Part shown: positions 32,291 to 40,462 of the stretch, in pieces | How positions within the stretch are numbered: position 1 is the stretch's first letter | Layout: each line of letters opens with the position of its first letter | NCBI RefSeq assembly: GCF_016863035.1 | Contig: NZ_BOOC01000033.1 | Span: 62,001 to 126,000 of the forward strand | From: Microbispora corallina | GTDB taxonomy: Bacteria; Actinomycetota; Actinomycetes; Streptosporangiales; Streptosporangiaceae | Length of the DNA stretch: 64,000 nucleotides | Direction of reading: 5' to 3' | Translations under genes and position numbers: made by a program | The notes under the pieces: generated by a model | Databases searched by the model: none | Seen by the model: only the letters and a program-made list of their open reading frames with translations | What the model was told of the DNA's origin: nothing

Positions 32291-32923
32291 ATGAGTCAGG
32301 TCAAGAGCGAGGACAAGCGGACCCGCAGGCCCAAGGAGACGCGCAGGCGCATCCTGGACGCGGCGCGTGACCTGTTCGTCCAGCAGGGATACGGCGCGAC
32401 GGCGCTCCAGGAGATCGCCGACCGGGCCGGTGTGGCCGTCCAGACGATCTACTTCACGTTCGGCAACAAGCGCGCGCTGCTCAAGGAACTGGTGGACGTG
32501 TCGATCGCCGGCGACCACGAGGCGATCGCCACGATGGATCGCCCCTGGTTCCGCGAGGCCCTCGCCACCGAGACCGCCTCCGCGCAGCTGCGGCTCCACG
32601 TGCGGGGGACGCGGGGGATCCTGGAGCGGGTGGCTCCGATCATCGAGATGCTGCGGGCCGCCGCCCTGACCGACCCGGGGATCGGCGAGCTCTGGGCCCA
32701 CGACGCCGACCCGCGGTTCGCCGTCCACGCCACGGCCGCCCGATCACTGGTGGCCAAACCGGGGGCCAGAGCCGGGGTGACGGCCGAGCAGGCCGCCGAC
32801 CTGCTGTTCGGCCTGCTCAGCCCGGAGCTGTACCTGGTGTTCGTCCGCGACCGCGGCTGGACGCCAGACCGGTGGGAGCGCTGGACGCACGAGACCCTGA
32901 GCTCCCAGCTCTGCGCTGGGTGA
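32291..32923 (+). CDS. TetR family transcriptional regulator
   Basis: Repressor of 210 residues. The N-terminal HTH (RRRILDAARDLFVQQGYGATALQEIADRAGVAVQTIYFTF) spans about 17-60, and a helical ligand-binding domain follows. It is divergently paired with a methyltransferase and presumably binds the palindrome between them. The ligand is unknown. Confidence 0.9.
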   Translation: MSQVKSEDKRTRRPKETRRRILDAARDLFVQQGYGATALQEIADRAGVAVQTIYFTFGNKRALLKELVDVSIAGDHEAIATMDRPWFREALATETASAQLRLHVRGTRGILERVAPIIEMLRAAALTDPGIGELWAHDADPRFAVHATAARSLVAKPGARAGVTAEQAADLLFGLLSPELYLVFVRDRGWTPDRWERWTHETLSSQLCAG

Positions 32924-32930
32924 CCGCCTC

Positions 32931-33050
32931 CGCGGCCGGATCGGCGCTCCCGCCCGCCCCACCGACCGGCGCACCGCCTACGGCGTGATCGCGATCCTGG
33001 CGGTGCTCGGCCTGGTGTTCCCGCTCGCGGCATCCCAGGCCGGTAGACGG
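32931..33050 (+). pseudogene. Remnant of a PepSY-type membrane protein C-terminus
   Basis: Translated in the frame of 32931, this stretch reads RGRIGAPARPTDRRTAYGVI and then IAILAVLGLVFPLA, which closely resembles the last membrane helix of PepSY-domain membrane proteins. No upstream coding part exists, because the TetR gene occupies that place, and the homology fades after the helix. It looks like the tail of a deleted gene. The identification rests on memory of the family only. Confidence 0.45.
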
Positions 33051-33104
33051 GCAACGAAACCCGGAAGGTTCATAAGCCGATCTCTGTCCCAGATGGGCCT
33101 GGAT

Positions 33105-33485
33105 TCAGGACGGGGGGATGCGTGACGAGTCAGGGACCGCTTTCGCAGGGGATTGCCACGGCCAGCGGCGCTCGAGCTCCACCTGCAGAGACAGGCTGAG
33201 AAAGGTGCGCACCAAAACGATCACGGCGAGCACGCCGACGCTCTGAAAGGTCGGAGAGATCGCCACGGTGCGGATGATGTCGCCGGCGACGAGGAACTCA
33301 AGGCCGAGGAGGATGGCGCGCCCCATTCCTCTGCGATACCGCCGATAGGCATCCTCCGTCGGGCGGCGGAGCAGGAACGAGCGCACGAACAAGACGGTCG
33401 CCACCAACGCGCCGACGACGATCACGGCGACGCCGGCCGTGTCGATCGCCCGCCCGACGGTCTCGATGACGGGCACGAGGTCCAC
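33105..33485 (-). CDS. DUF1622 family membrane protein
   Basis: Protein of 126 residues with three predicted membrane helices (about 15-38, 58-78 and 84-105). The family segment YRRYRRGMGRAILLGLEFLVAGDIIRTVA contains charged residues on both sides of a helix. DUF1622 proteins have no established function. GTG start. The gene stands alone and reads toward the PepSY remnant. Confidence 0.85.
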   Translation of the reverse strand: MDLVPVIETVGRAIDTAGVAVIVVGALVATVLFVRSFLLRRPTEDAYRRYRRGMGRAILLGLEFLVAGDIIRTVAISPTFQSVGVLAVIVLVRTFLSLSLQVELERRWPWQSPAKAVPDSSRIPPS

Positions 33486-33714
33486 GTTCGGGCTCCAGGA
33501 TTTCCGGCGATCTACGCTCCTGTCGATGGCCCTTCATGCCCGGCCCGGCAGCGGTCGAATCATCTCGACGAGGGACCTCCGGTCGAACGTCCGGCTCTCA
33601 GGGGGCTCAGGAGGGACGAAGCGGTGGGTCGTCGTACGGCCGCCCGCGAACGGCGCCCGCCCCACCGGCGACCGGCCGGCCCCGGGACCGCCGGCTGTGT
33701 GACCTCTCGACCCG
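33486..33714. other. Gene-free stretch of about 230 bases
   Basis: Open frames cross it but none has a ribosome-binding site, recognisable protein features or the strong third-position GC of the neighbours. It lies between the start of the DUF1622 gene and the stop of the GTPase gene. I see no RNA gene or clear terminator. Confidence 0.5.
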
Positions 33715-35349
33715 TCAACCGGGTTCGGCGGCGGCGGTGGCGAGGGCCCGGACAAAGTGGGTGTAGCGGGACAGCTCGTCGTTCGCCGGCGTGACGACGA
33801 GGTCGTGGGCGACCCGCTCGACGCCCGCCCGCAGTGCCTTCGCGGTCCTCCGCGCGCGCCGTCGGCCGCCGAGCCAGGCGGCGGCGCGGGAGAGCAGCGC
33901 GACGAACACGCCGCCGAGCACACCGCCGGCCAGCAGGACCGTCGGCCACGGCACCCTGCCGAGGGTCGGCGTGGGCGGCCGGGTCAGCAGGAGGTAGTCG
34001 ACCGCGAACAGCGCGAACAACCACAGCGCCCCGGCGGCCGTCGCGACCACCATGAGCCACTGCAGCGCCCCGACCGCGCGCCACCAGCGAGGCGCCCGGG
34101 AGGCGTCGAGCGAGGTGACGGCCACGGTGCGGTCGAGGGCGTCGGTCAGTTCGCCGGCCCGCGACCGGGCGGCGTGCCGTATGGAGGACGCCCAGGGCTC
34201 AGGCACGTCCCGGGCGGCGGCGGCCCCCACGTCGCGCAGGGCCGTGTCCACGGCGGAGACCTGGACGGCGGTGGCCGGCGGCAGGGACGTGCGGACGCCT
34301 CCGCGGGTCAGGTGGAGGCGGCGCAGCGGGTCGGGACGCAGACGGCGCAGCCACCGGGTGACCGGCCATCCCGTGGCGACGATCGAGCGGTGCACATGGG
34401 CCTTGGCCACGGCCCGGACGACGACCGGCACGGCCGCGGCCTCCTCCAGCGCCCGCGTGAGCGACCGGTCGAGCGTGACCGGGGACGGCCCCGCCGCGCC
34501 CTCGTCGAGGAGGTCCTCCTCCTTCCACAGGGCGGTGGCGGCCGTGGCGGCGTCGGCGGCGAGCCGGGACGCCCACGCCCGCCGCTGGGCCACCCGCCGG
34601 TCGAGCAGGGCGCGCAGCTCGCCCACCCCCTGGCCGGTACGGGCCGAGGCGCCGATGACGGGGACGTCGTCCAGGCCGTCGGCGGCGAGCAGGCCCTTCA
34701 GGTCGTCGAGGCAGCGGGCCACGGCCCGGGCGGGCAGCCGGTCGATCTGGTTGAGCACGACCACGGTGACATCGCGGTGGCGGGCGAGCGGCCGCAGGTA
34801 CCGCTCGTGCACCGCCGCGTCCGCGTACTTCTGCGGGTCGAGCACCCACACGAGCAGGTCGACCACGCCGACGAGCCGGTCCACCTCCAGCCGGTGGGAC
34901 AGCTCGATCGAGTCGTGGTCCGGCAGGTCGAGCAGGATCAGCCCGGCGCTCCCCGGCGACTGCGGGCCGGCCGGGGCGCCCTCGGGCCCGGCGCCGATCG
35001 TGTGGCGGAGGGGCACGTCGAGCCAGTCGAGCAGCGGGCCCGAGCCGTCCGGCCCCCACACGGCGGCCTGGGCCTTGGAGGTCGTCGGCCGGGTCACCCC
35101 GACGGTCGCGAGCTCGGCTCCCGCGAGCGCGTTGAACAGCGACGACTTCCCGCTCCCGGTGGCCCCGGCCAGGGCGACGGCCGTGTGGTCGGCCGACAGG
35201 CCGCGCCGCACCCCCGCCCGTTCGACCACGGCGCGGGCGCGGTCGACGGCGGCGCCGTCGAGGCGGCCCTCGGCGAGGTCGGCGGCCTCGGCCAGCGCCG
35301 CCAGCCGGTCGTCCAGCGGCACCGCCGTCCTCCTGCGCAGGAGCTTCAC
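33715..35349 (-). CDS. YfjP-like GTPase with C-terminal membrane helices
   Basis: P-loop GTPase of 544 residues. The G domain has GATGSGKSSLFNAL (Walker A), LLDLPDHDS (G3) and LNQIDRLP (G4), all within about residues 50-230. The C-terminal part has two hydrophobic helices (WLMVVATAAGALWLFALF and TVLLAGGVLGGVFVAL), giving membrane attachment. The GTG start overlaps the dynamin-like gene stop as GTGA. The pair resembles bacterial dynamin-like tandem genes that remodel or stabilise membranes, for example at septation. The function here is inferred. Confidence 0.85.
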   Translation of the reverse strand: MKLLRRRTAVPLDDRLAALAEAADLAEGRLDGAAVDRARAVVERAGVRRGLSADHTAVALAGATGSGKSSLFNALAGAELATVGVTRPTTSKAQAAVWGPDGSGPLLDWLDVPLRHTIGAGPEGAPAGPQSPGSAGLILLDLPDHDSIELSHRLEVDRLVGVVDLLVWVLDPQKYADAAVHERYLRPLARHRDVTVVVLNQIDRLPARAVARCLDDLKGLLAADGLDDVPVIGASARTGQGVGELRALLDRRVAQRRAWASRLAADAATAATALWKEEDLLDEGAAGPSPVTLDRSLTRALEEAAAVPVVVRAVAKAHVHRSIVATGWPVTRWLRRLRPDPLRRLHLTRGGVRTSLPPATAVQVSAVDTALRDVGAAAARDVPEPWASSIRHAARSRAGELTDALDRTVAVTSLDASRAPRWWRAVGALQWLMVVATAAGALWLFALFAVDYLLLTRPPTPTLGRVPWPTVLLAGGVLGGVFVALLSRAAAWLGGRRRARRTAKALRAGVERVAHDLVVTPANDELSRYTHFVRALATAAAEPG

Positions 35350-37061
35350 AGGTCGCCCCTCTCCTGTACGGCCTTGGCCGCCTCCCGCAGGCGCGCCGCC
35401 GTGTCGTCGGCGGGGCCCAGGCCGTCGAGCAGGGACGTGAATCGCGCCCGCTCCAGGTCGAGCAGCTCGCGGACCCGGCGACGCAGGTCCTCGCGGGCGT
35501 CCTGGGTCAGCGCGCGGACGGCCTGGTCGCCGAAGACGGCCTCCAGCAGCTTCTGGCTGAGCACGCTCGTGCCGCCCGCGATGCCGATCTCGATGCCGGT
35601 GATGCCGCCGGTGGAGGAGAACACGGCCAGCATGAGCAGCACGCCCAGGCTGTTCACGCCGAAGGAGGCGGCCCGGGCGAGCGTCCGCCGGTCGGCGCCC
35701 TGCGACCTGACCAGCTCGAGCACGTACCCCTGCCAGCCCCGCACCGCGTCCGCGGCCCGGCCCGGCAGGTCGGCGGAGGCGCGGCCGAGCCGTCCGGTGA
35801 CCGTGACGCCCGACCGCTCCAGCAGGTCGCGCCCGGCGGGCATGGCCAGCCACGACTCGACCGCCCGCTCGGCCGACGCGTCGGCCGTGGACCGGACGAG
35901 CGACTCGACGCCGCTCTCCAGCGCGACGCGCAGCTCCCTGTCGGGGGCCGGACGGCCGCGGAAGACGGCCGTGATGCGGTCGCGGAGCCATCCGATGCGG
36001 GACTCCAGCGACCGCATCAGGTCACCGGTCCCGACGAAGTCCTGCCACCGGGCGAGGACCTCACCGCGCAGCAGCAGGCCGTCCCGCATGCCGTCGTCGA
36101 AGGCCGACATGCCCGTGTCGTACGCCTTCTCCACCACCGCCCGGAGCTCGGCGATGCCGGCACGCTGACGGTCCACCCGGTCGGCGAGGTCGGGCACGCG
36201 GGTGGCGAGGCTGTCGAGGGCGCCGGTGAGGGTCCGCCGCACGACGGCGGCGCGGGAGCGGGCGTCCACCGACAGCTCGGCGAGCCAGGTGGCGATGGGC
36301 TGGACGGCGGCCGCGGGGAGCCTGGCGCGCTCGGAGGGCAGCTCCAGCTCGGGGACGGTGAACAGCGGGGTCCCGGCGAGGCCGTTGGCCCGCAGCAGGC
36401 GCACCAGGTCGGCCACGACCGGCTCGCGCGCCTCGGCCGGCACCCGCTGGAGGACGACCGCGAGGGCCGTGCTCCGCTCCCGCGCCTGCCGCAGGAAGCT
36501 CCACGGCACCTCGTCGGCGTACCGGGCGGCGGTGGTGACGAACAGCCACAGGTCGGCGGCCGCGAGAAGCTGCGCCGCGAGCTCCCGGTTGGCGGCCACC
36601 ACGGAGTCGATGTCGGGGGCGTCGAGCAGCGCCAGCCCGGCGGGCAGGCTCCCGGCCGTGGCGATCCTCAGCGTGCCCGGCTCGCCCCGGCCGCCGCCGG
36701 TGACCCGCGGCAGCCCGGGCAGGACCTTCGGCGAGGTGAACCACTCCCGGTCGGCCGGGTTCGCCACCAGGGTCGGGGCGAGGGTGGTCGGGCGCAGCAC
36801 GCCGGGCTCGGCGACGGTCTCGCCGACCAGGGAGTTGACCAGGGTCGACTTCCCGGCCCCCGTCGAGCCCCCGACGACGGCCAGCAGCGGGGCGTCGATG
36901 GCGGCCAGCCGCGGCAGCAGGTAGTCGTCGAGCTGGCCGCTCAGCTCGCGCAGCGCGCGGCGGTCGGCCGCGACGTCACCGATCGCCAGAGGGAACAGCT
37001 CGTGGCGGAGGTGCCGCCGCAGGCTCAACAGAGCCGTCAGAAGCCCCTCGTTGCCCGCCAT
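35346..37061 (-). CDS. Dynamin-family GTPase
   Basis: Large GTPase of 571 residues. G1 is GGSTGAGKSTLVNSL near residues 64-78, the G2 Thr lies in RPTTLAP, and G3 is LLDAPDIDS. The canonical N/TKxD of G4 is replaced by VLQRVP, as often in this actinobacterial family. A helical stalk and a hydrophobic segment (about 475-510, ASFGVNSLGVLLMLAVF) follow, then a C-terminal amphipathic helix. It is coupled to the downstream YfjP-like GTPase, and hetero-oligomer formation between the two would match known bacterial dynamin pairs. It begins 33 bases after the lipoprotein gene. Confidence 0.87.
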   Translation of the reverse strand: MAGNEGLLTALLSLRRHLRHELFPLAIGDVAADRRALRELSGQLDDYLLPRLAAIDAPLLAVVGGSTGAGKSTLVNSLVGETVAEPGVLRPTTLAPTLVANPADREWFTSPKVLPGLPRVTGGGRGEPGTLRIATAGSLPAGLALLDAPDIDSVVAANRELAAQLLAAADLWLFVTTAARYADEVPWSFLRQARERSTALAVVLQRVPAEAREPVVADLVRLLRANGLAGTPLFTVPELELPSERARLPAAAVQPIATWLAELSVDARSRAAVVRRTLTGALDSLATRVPDLADRVDRQRAGIAELRAVVEKAYDTGMSAFDDGMRDGLLLRGEVLARWQDFVGTGDLMRSLESRIGWLRDRITAVFRGRPAPDRELRVALESGVESLVRSTADASAERAVESWLAMPAGRDLLERSGVTVTGRLGRASADLPGRAADAVRGWQGYVLELVRSQGADRRTLARAASFGVNSLGVLLMLAVFSSTGGITGIEIGIAGGTSVLSQKLLEAVFGDQAVRALTQDAREDLRRRVRELLDLERARFTSLLDGLGPADDTAARLREAAKAVQERGDL

Positions 37062-37094
37062 ACCCCCCGACCTTCCCGGTGGAGGGGCCTCGAA

Positions 37095-37631
37095 TCACGC
37101 GCTGGGCGAGGGGGCCGCCGTGGGCAGCAGCACCCGGCACTTCTCGAACGCCTTGGCCACCTTGGGGTCGCTGCGGTCGAGCCCGCGCAGGCCGTTCTGG
37201 TCGCCGAGCGTCACCCCGTTGTCCTTCATGCAGCCGCGGAACGCCTGCATGGCCGCCGGGTCCCCGCCGTTCCGGCCGAAGCCGCCGCCGCCGAAGCCAC
37301 CGCCGCCGAAGCCGCCCTGCGGCATCAGCGACCGGCACGCCTGGAACGCCTTCTCCATCTCGGGGGACATGGTCCGGAAGCCGCCGCTCGGCCGTCCCGA
37401 GGGCCAGGCCGAGGGACGGCCGGAGGGACGTGCGGTGGGACGGCCGCTGGGGAGGGTCACGCCGTTCTTGCGCAGGCATTCGGTGAACGCCGCCCGGGAG
37501 GCGGCGGCGCCGGACGCCCCGCTGGGCGCGGCGGCGGGCGCGCTCGCCGTGTCTCCGCCTCCTCCGCAGCCGGCCACCGAGACGGCCAGCGCGGCGCAGG
37601 CGGCCGCGGACAGGAAACGCACGGGTCGCAT
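37095..37631 (-). CDS. Cys-bearing lipoprotein of the efflux locus
   Basis: Exported lipoprotein of 178 residues. The signal peptide ends in VAGC (Cys22). The mature part has two similar halves, FTECLRKNGVTL...FQACRSLMP and FRGCMKDNGVTL...FEKCRVLLP. They are separated by an S/R/P-rich stretch (SGRP repeats) and a Gly/Phe-rich tract (GGFGGGGFGGGGF). Four Cys residues could form two disulfides, one per half. It is the last gene of the efflux operon, ten bases after the kinase gene. It is possibly an extracytoplasmic accessory or ligand sensor. The family has no known function. Confidence 0.75.
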   Translation of the reverse strand: MRPVRFLSAAACAALAVSVAGCGGGGDTASAPAAAPSGASGAAASRAAFTECLRKNGVTLPSGRPTARPSGRPSAWPSGRPSGGFRTMSPEMEKAFQACRSLMPQGGFGGGGFGGGGFGRNGGDPAAMQAFRGCMKDNGVTLGDQNGLRGLDRSDPKVAKAFEKCRVLLPTAAPSPSA

Positions 37632-37641
37632 AGGGATCGAC

Positions 37642-39087
37642 CTAACCTTTCGTGACGGGCGGGCACGCCGGCAGGTGGACGCGGAAGACCGCGCCGTGAC
37701 CGGGCTCGCTCTCGGCCGTGATCGTGCCGCCGTGCGCCTGGACGAGCGCGGCGGCGATGGACAGCCCCAGCCCGGTGCCGCCGGAGTCGCGGCTGCGGGC
37801 GGGGTCGGCGCGGTAGAACCGTTCGAAGACCCGCTGGGCGTCGCCCGGAGGCAGCCCGGGGCCCTCGTCGGCCACCTCGATCACCGCGAGGGGGCCGGTG
37901 AGCACGCCCACCCCGACGCGGAAGGGGGTCCCTGGCGGCGTGTGCCGGAGGGCGTTGCCGATGAGGTTGCCGATGACCTGGCGCAGCCGGGTCTCGTCGC
38001 CCACCACCCTGACCGGCCGGTCGGAGTCGTCGAGCCTGAGCAGGTCGATCTCCCGGTCGGGCGCGAGCACCTGGGCGTCGAGCACGGCGCCGGCCGCCAG
38101 GCTCAGCAGGTCGACCGGACGGCGGTCGAGCGGCCGCTGCTGGTCGAGGCGGGCGAGCAGCAGCAGGTCGTCGACGAGCAGGCCCATCCGCACGGCCTCG
38201 TCCTCGATGCGGCGCAGCAGCAGGGCGGGGTCCTGCGACCGCTGCTGCCGGAACAGCTCGGCGAAGCCCCTGATGGACGTCAGCGGCGTGCGCAGCTCGT
38301 GGGAGGCGTCGGCCATGAACCGGCGCATCCGCTCCTGCGAGGCCTCCCGGTCGCGGAACGCGGCCTCGATCTGCGACAGCATGCCGTTGATGGCCCGGCC
38401 GAGCCTGCCCATCTCGGTGCGGGGATGCCGCAGCGGCACCCGGCGGGACAGGTCGCCGACCGCGATGGCCTCGGCCGTCCGCTCGATCTCCCCCAGGGGG
38501 CGCAGGCTGCGCCGTACGAGCCAGTAGCCGGCGAGACCGAGCGCGACCAGCACGGCGCAGCCGACCCCGGACACGATGATCACGAGCCGGGAGACCGTGC
38601 CGTCGATGTCGTTCAGGCTGATGGCGGCGGCGCGGAAGCCGCCCCGGCCGTCCCTGGTGGCGATCACCCGCCACAGGGTCCCGGACGGCGACACGGCGGT
38701 GAACAGCCACGGGTCGCGTCCCGTGGAAGGCGCCGACAGGGTCGGCGGGTCGACGTTCGGCGGCTCCTGGATGGTGCGGACGACGGCGCCGTTCCCGTCG
38801 AGCTCGACCACGTAGAAGGAGCCGAACAGCCGCTGCGGGCGCCCCGGGTCGGCGCCGCGCGGCAGCAGGGGCGGGGCGCCGGGCGGCTCGGGCATCCGCC
38901 GCCCGACGGCCATGAGCTGGTTGTCCACCCGGTCGACCAGGTAGCCGCGCAGGAGCTGCACGGCGAAGCCGCCGGTGAGGGCGATCGCCAGGGCGACCAT
39001 GAGCAGCGTCCCGCCGACGAGCCGCAGCCAGAGCGGGGTCCTGGCCAGACGCCGTTTCAGCTCACTGACGCGGAGCACGGAGGACAT
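37642..39087 (-). CDS. Sensor histidine kinase of the efflux operon
   Basis: Transmembrane kinase of 481 residues. Two helices (about 22-46 and 166-192) flank an extracytoplasmic sensor of about 120 residues. A HAMP domain, HisKA with His263 in DASHELRTPLTSIRGF, and HATPase_c (NLIGNALRHTP, DEGPGLPPGD, GGTGLGLSI) follow. The start overlaps the response regulator gene by 26 bases. It is closely similar throughout to the second kinase of the locus (45828-47222). Confidence 0.93.
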   Translation of the reverse strand: MSSVLRVSELKRRLARTPLWLRLVGGTLLMVALAIALTGGFAVQLLRGYLVDRVDNQLMAVGRRMPEPPGAPPLLPRGADPGRPQRLFGSFYVVELDGNGAVVRTIQEPPNVDPPTLSAPSTGRDPWLFTAVSPSGTLWRVIATRDGRGGFRAAAISLNDIDGTVSRLVIIVSGVGCAVLVALGLAGYWLVRRSLRPLGEIERTAEAIAVGDLSRRVPLRHPRTEMGRLGRAINGMLSQIEAAFRDREASQERMRRFMADASHELRTPLTSIRGFAELFRQQRSQDPALLLRRIEDEAVRMGLLVDDLLLLARLDQQRPLDRRPVDLLSLAAGAVLDAQVLAPDREIDLLRLDDSDRPVRVVGDETRLRQVIGNLIGNALRHTPPGTPFRVGVGVLTGPLAVIEVADEGPGLPPGDAQRVFERFYRADPARSRDSGGTGLGLSIAAALVQAHGGTITAESEPGHGAVFRVHLPACPPVTKG

Positions 39088-39775
39088 AGCCCACGCCGCG
39101 GAGCGTGTGGATGAGCTTCGGCTCGGCCGTGTCGACCTTGCGCCGCAGGTAGGAGACGTACGACTCGACCACGTTGCGGTCGCCGCCGAAGTCGTAGTGC
39201 CACACGTGGTCGAGGATCTGCGCCTTGGACAGCACCCGGCCCTGGTTGATCAGGAAGTAGTGCAGCAGCTTGAACTCGGTCGGCGACAGCCGCACCGGCC
39301 GGCCCGCCCGCCACACCTGCCGGGAGTCCTCGTCCAGCTCCAGGTCCGCGACCCGCAGGCGGGCCGGTTCGCCCTCACCCGAGCGCGTACGGCGGAGCAC
39401 GGCCCGGATCCGCGCCAGCACCTCCTCCAGGCTGAACGGCTTGGTGACGTAGTCGTCGCCCCGGCCGAGCCCGCTGACCTTGTCCTCGGTGGCGTCCCGC
39501 GCGGTGAGGAACAGCACGGGGACGCGCCGCCCGGACGCCCGGAGCCGGTCGCTCACGGAGAAGCCGTCCATGTCGGGCAGCATCACGTCGAGCACGATCA
39601 GGTCGGGCCTCACGCGCTCGGCGACCTGCACGGCCTCCCGGCCGTCGGAGGCGGTCATCACCTCGAAGCCGGCGTACCGCAGGCTGGCCGACAGCAGTTC
39701 CCTGATGTTCGGCTCGTCGTCGACGACCAGCAGGCGCGCCTCCGGCGCCGCGCGGCGCTGCCCGGGGACGCTCAC
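39062..39775 (-). CDS. OmpR-family response regulator of the efflux operon
   Basis: Response regulator of 237 residues. It has a receiver with D19-D20, phospho-acceptor D63 in LIVLDVMLPDMDGF and Lys in DDYVTKPFSLEEV, and a winged-helix domain (LSPTEFKLLHYFLINQGRVLS, SYLRRKVD, LIHTLRGVGYVLR). The GTG start overlaps the DUF5666-like gene as GTGA. It is the likely regulator of the efflux operon in which it lies. Confidence 0.93.
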   Translation of the reverse strand: MSVPGQRRAAPEARLLVVDDEPNIRELLSASLRYAGFEVMTASDGREAVQVAERVRPDLIVLDVMLPDMDGFSVSDRLRASGRRVPVLFLTARDATEDKVSGLGRGDDYVTKPFSLEEVLARIRAVLRRTRSGEGEPARLRVADLELDEDSRQVWRAGRPVRLSPTEFKLLHYFLINQGRVLSKAQILDHVWHYDFGGDRNVVESYVSYLRRKVDTAEPKLIHTLRGVGYVLRAPRQ

Positions 39776-40446
39776 GAGCCCGCCCTCCGGCCCGCGAGCT
39801 GGGAGCTCTCGGTCACCGTGGTCGCGGTCACGTTGCCCTGCGCGTCCTTCGTCCCGTTGACGACGACGACGTTGCCCGGCTTGAGGTCGCTCACCTTGCC
39901 GGCCTTCGAGACCTGGATCTTCGTGTCCTTGCCGGTCGTCACCGTGACGACCCCGCCGCCCGCCGTCTGCACGTAGACCTTGCCGCCGTCCACGAGCTTG
40001 ACCGTCCCGAACGTCACGCCGCCTCCTCCGAAGCCGCCGCCGGAACCGCCTCCGGCGCCGAAGCCCCCGCCGTTGCCGAAGCCGCCGAATCCTCCGCCGC
40101 CGGCCCGCGCCCCCGTCCCCGCTCCCGCCGCGCCGCCGCCTGCCCGGCCGGGGAAGGCCGAGGCCGAGCCCGTACCGCCGAAGGCCTTGTGCGCCTGGAT
40201 GCCGAGCAGCAGGCCCGCGACGAGCAGGACGGCCCCGGCGAGGGTCAGCGTGAGCTTCGACGCTCCGGCGCCTCCCGGCCGCGCCGCCAGCACGTCGGCC
40301 AGGTCGTCGTCGAACGGCGAGGACTCCAGCACGTCCTCGGTGCTGTGCCTGCTCACATCCATCTCCCTGCTGTCCGTGGAGGGCGCCTGCCCGTCGTCCG
40401 CCGTACGGCGGTGGCCGCCGCCTCCCGGGGATCTCCACATCGCCAT
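39772..40446 (-). CDS. Gly-rich membrane protein with DUF5666-like domain
   Basis: Protein of 224 residues. An acidic cytoplasmic N-terminus (SSPFDDDLADVLAARP) leads to one membrane helix (about 64-84). A Gly/Phe/Ala-rich tract (GGGGFGGFGNGGGFGAGGG) follows, and then a C-terminal beta domain resembling DUF5666 (FGTVKLVDGGKVYVQTAGGG, then GKDTKIQVSKAGKVSDLKPG). GGGGAG lies six bases before ATG 40446. It sits between the MacB-like permease and the response regulator, so it is probably an extracytoplasmic partner of the pump. Confidence 0.75.
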   Translation of the reverse strand: MAMWRSPGGGGHRRTADDGQAPSTDSREMDVSRHSTEDVLESSPFDDDLADVLAARPGGAGASKLTLTLAGAVLLVAGLLLGIQAHKAFGGTGSASAFPGRAGGGAAGAGTGARAGGGGFGGFGNGGGFGAGGGSGGGFGGGGVTFGTVKLVDGGKVYVQTAGGGVVTVTTGKDTKIQVSKAGKVSDLKPGNVVVVNGTKDAQGNVTATTVTESSQLAGRRAGS

Positions 40447-40462
40447 GTCTCGCTCCCCGTCG

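Noticed and set aside
32449..33054. 201-codon minus-strand frame opposite the TetR gene
   Set aside because: Antisense shadow of a clear TetR protein, with no motif of its own.
33439..33702. 87-codon plus-strand frame in the gap after DUF1622
   Set aside because: No ribosome-binding site, mixed composition and no recognisable protein features.
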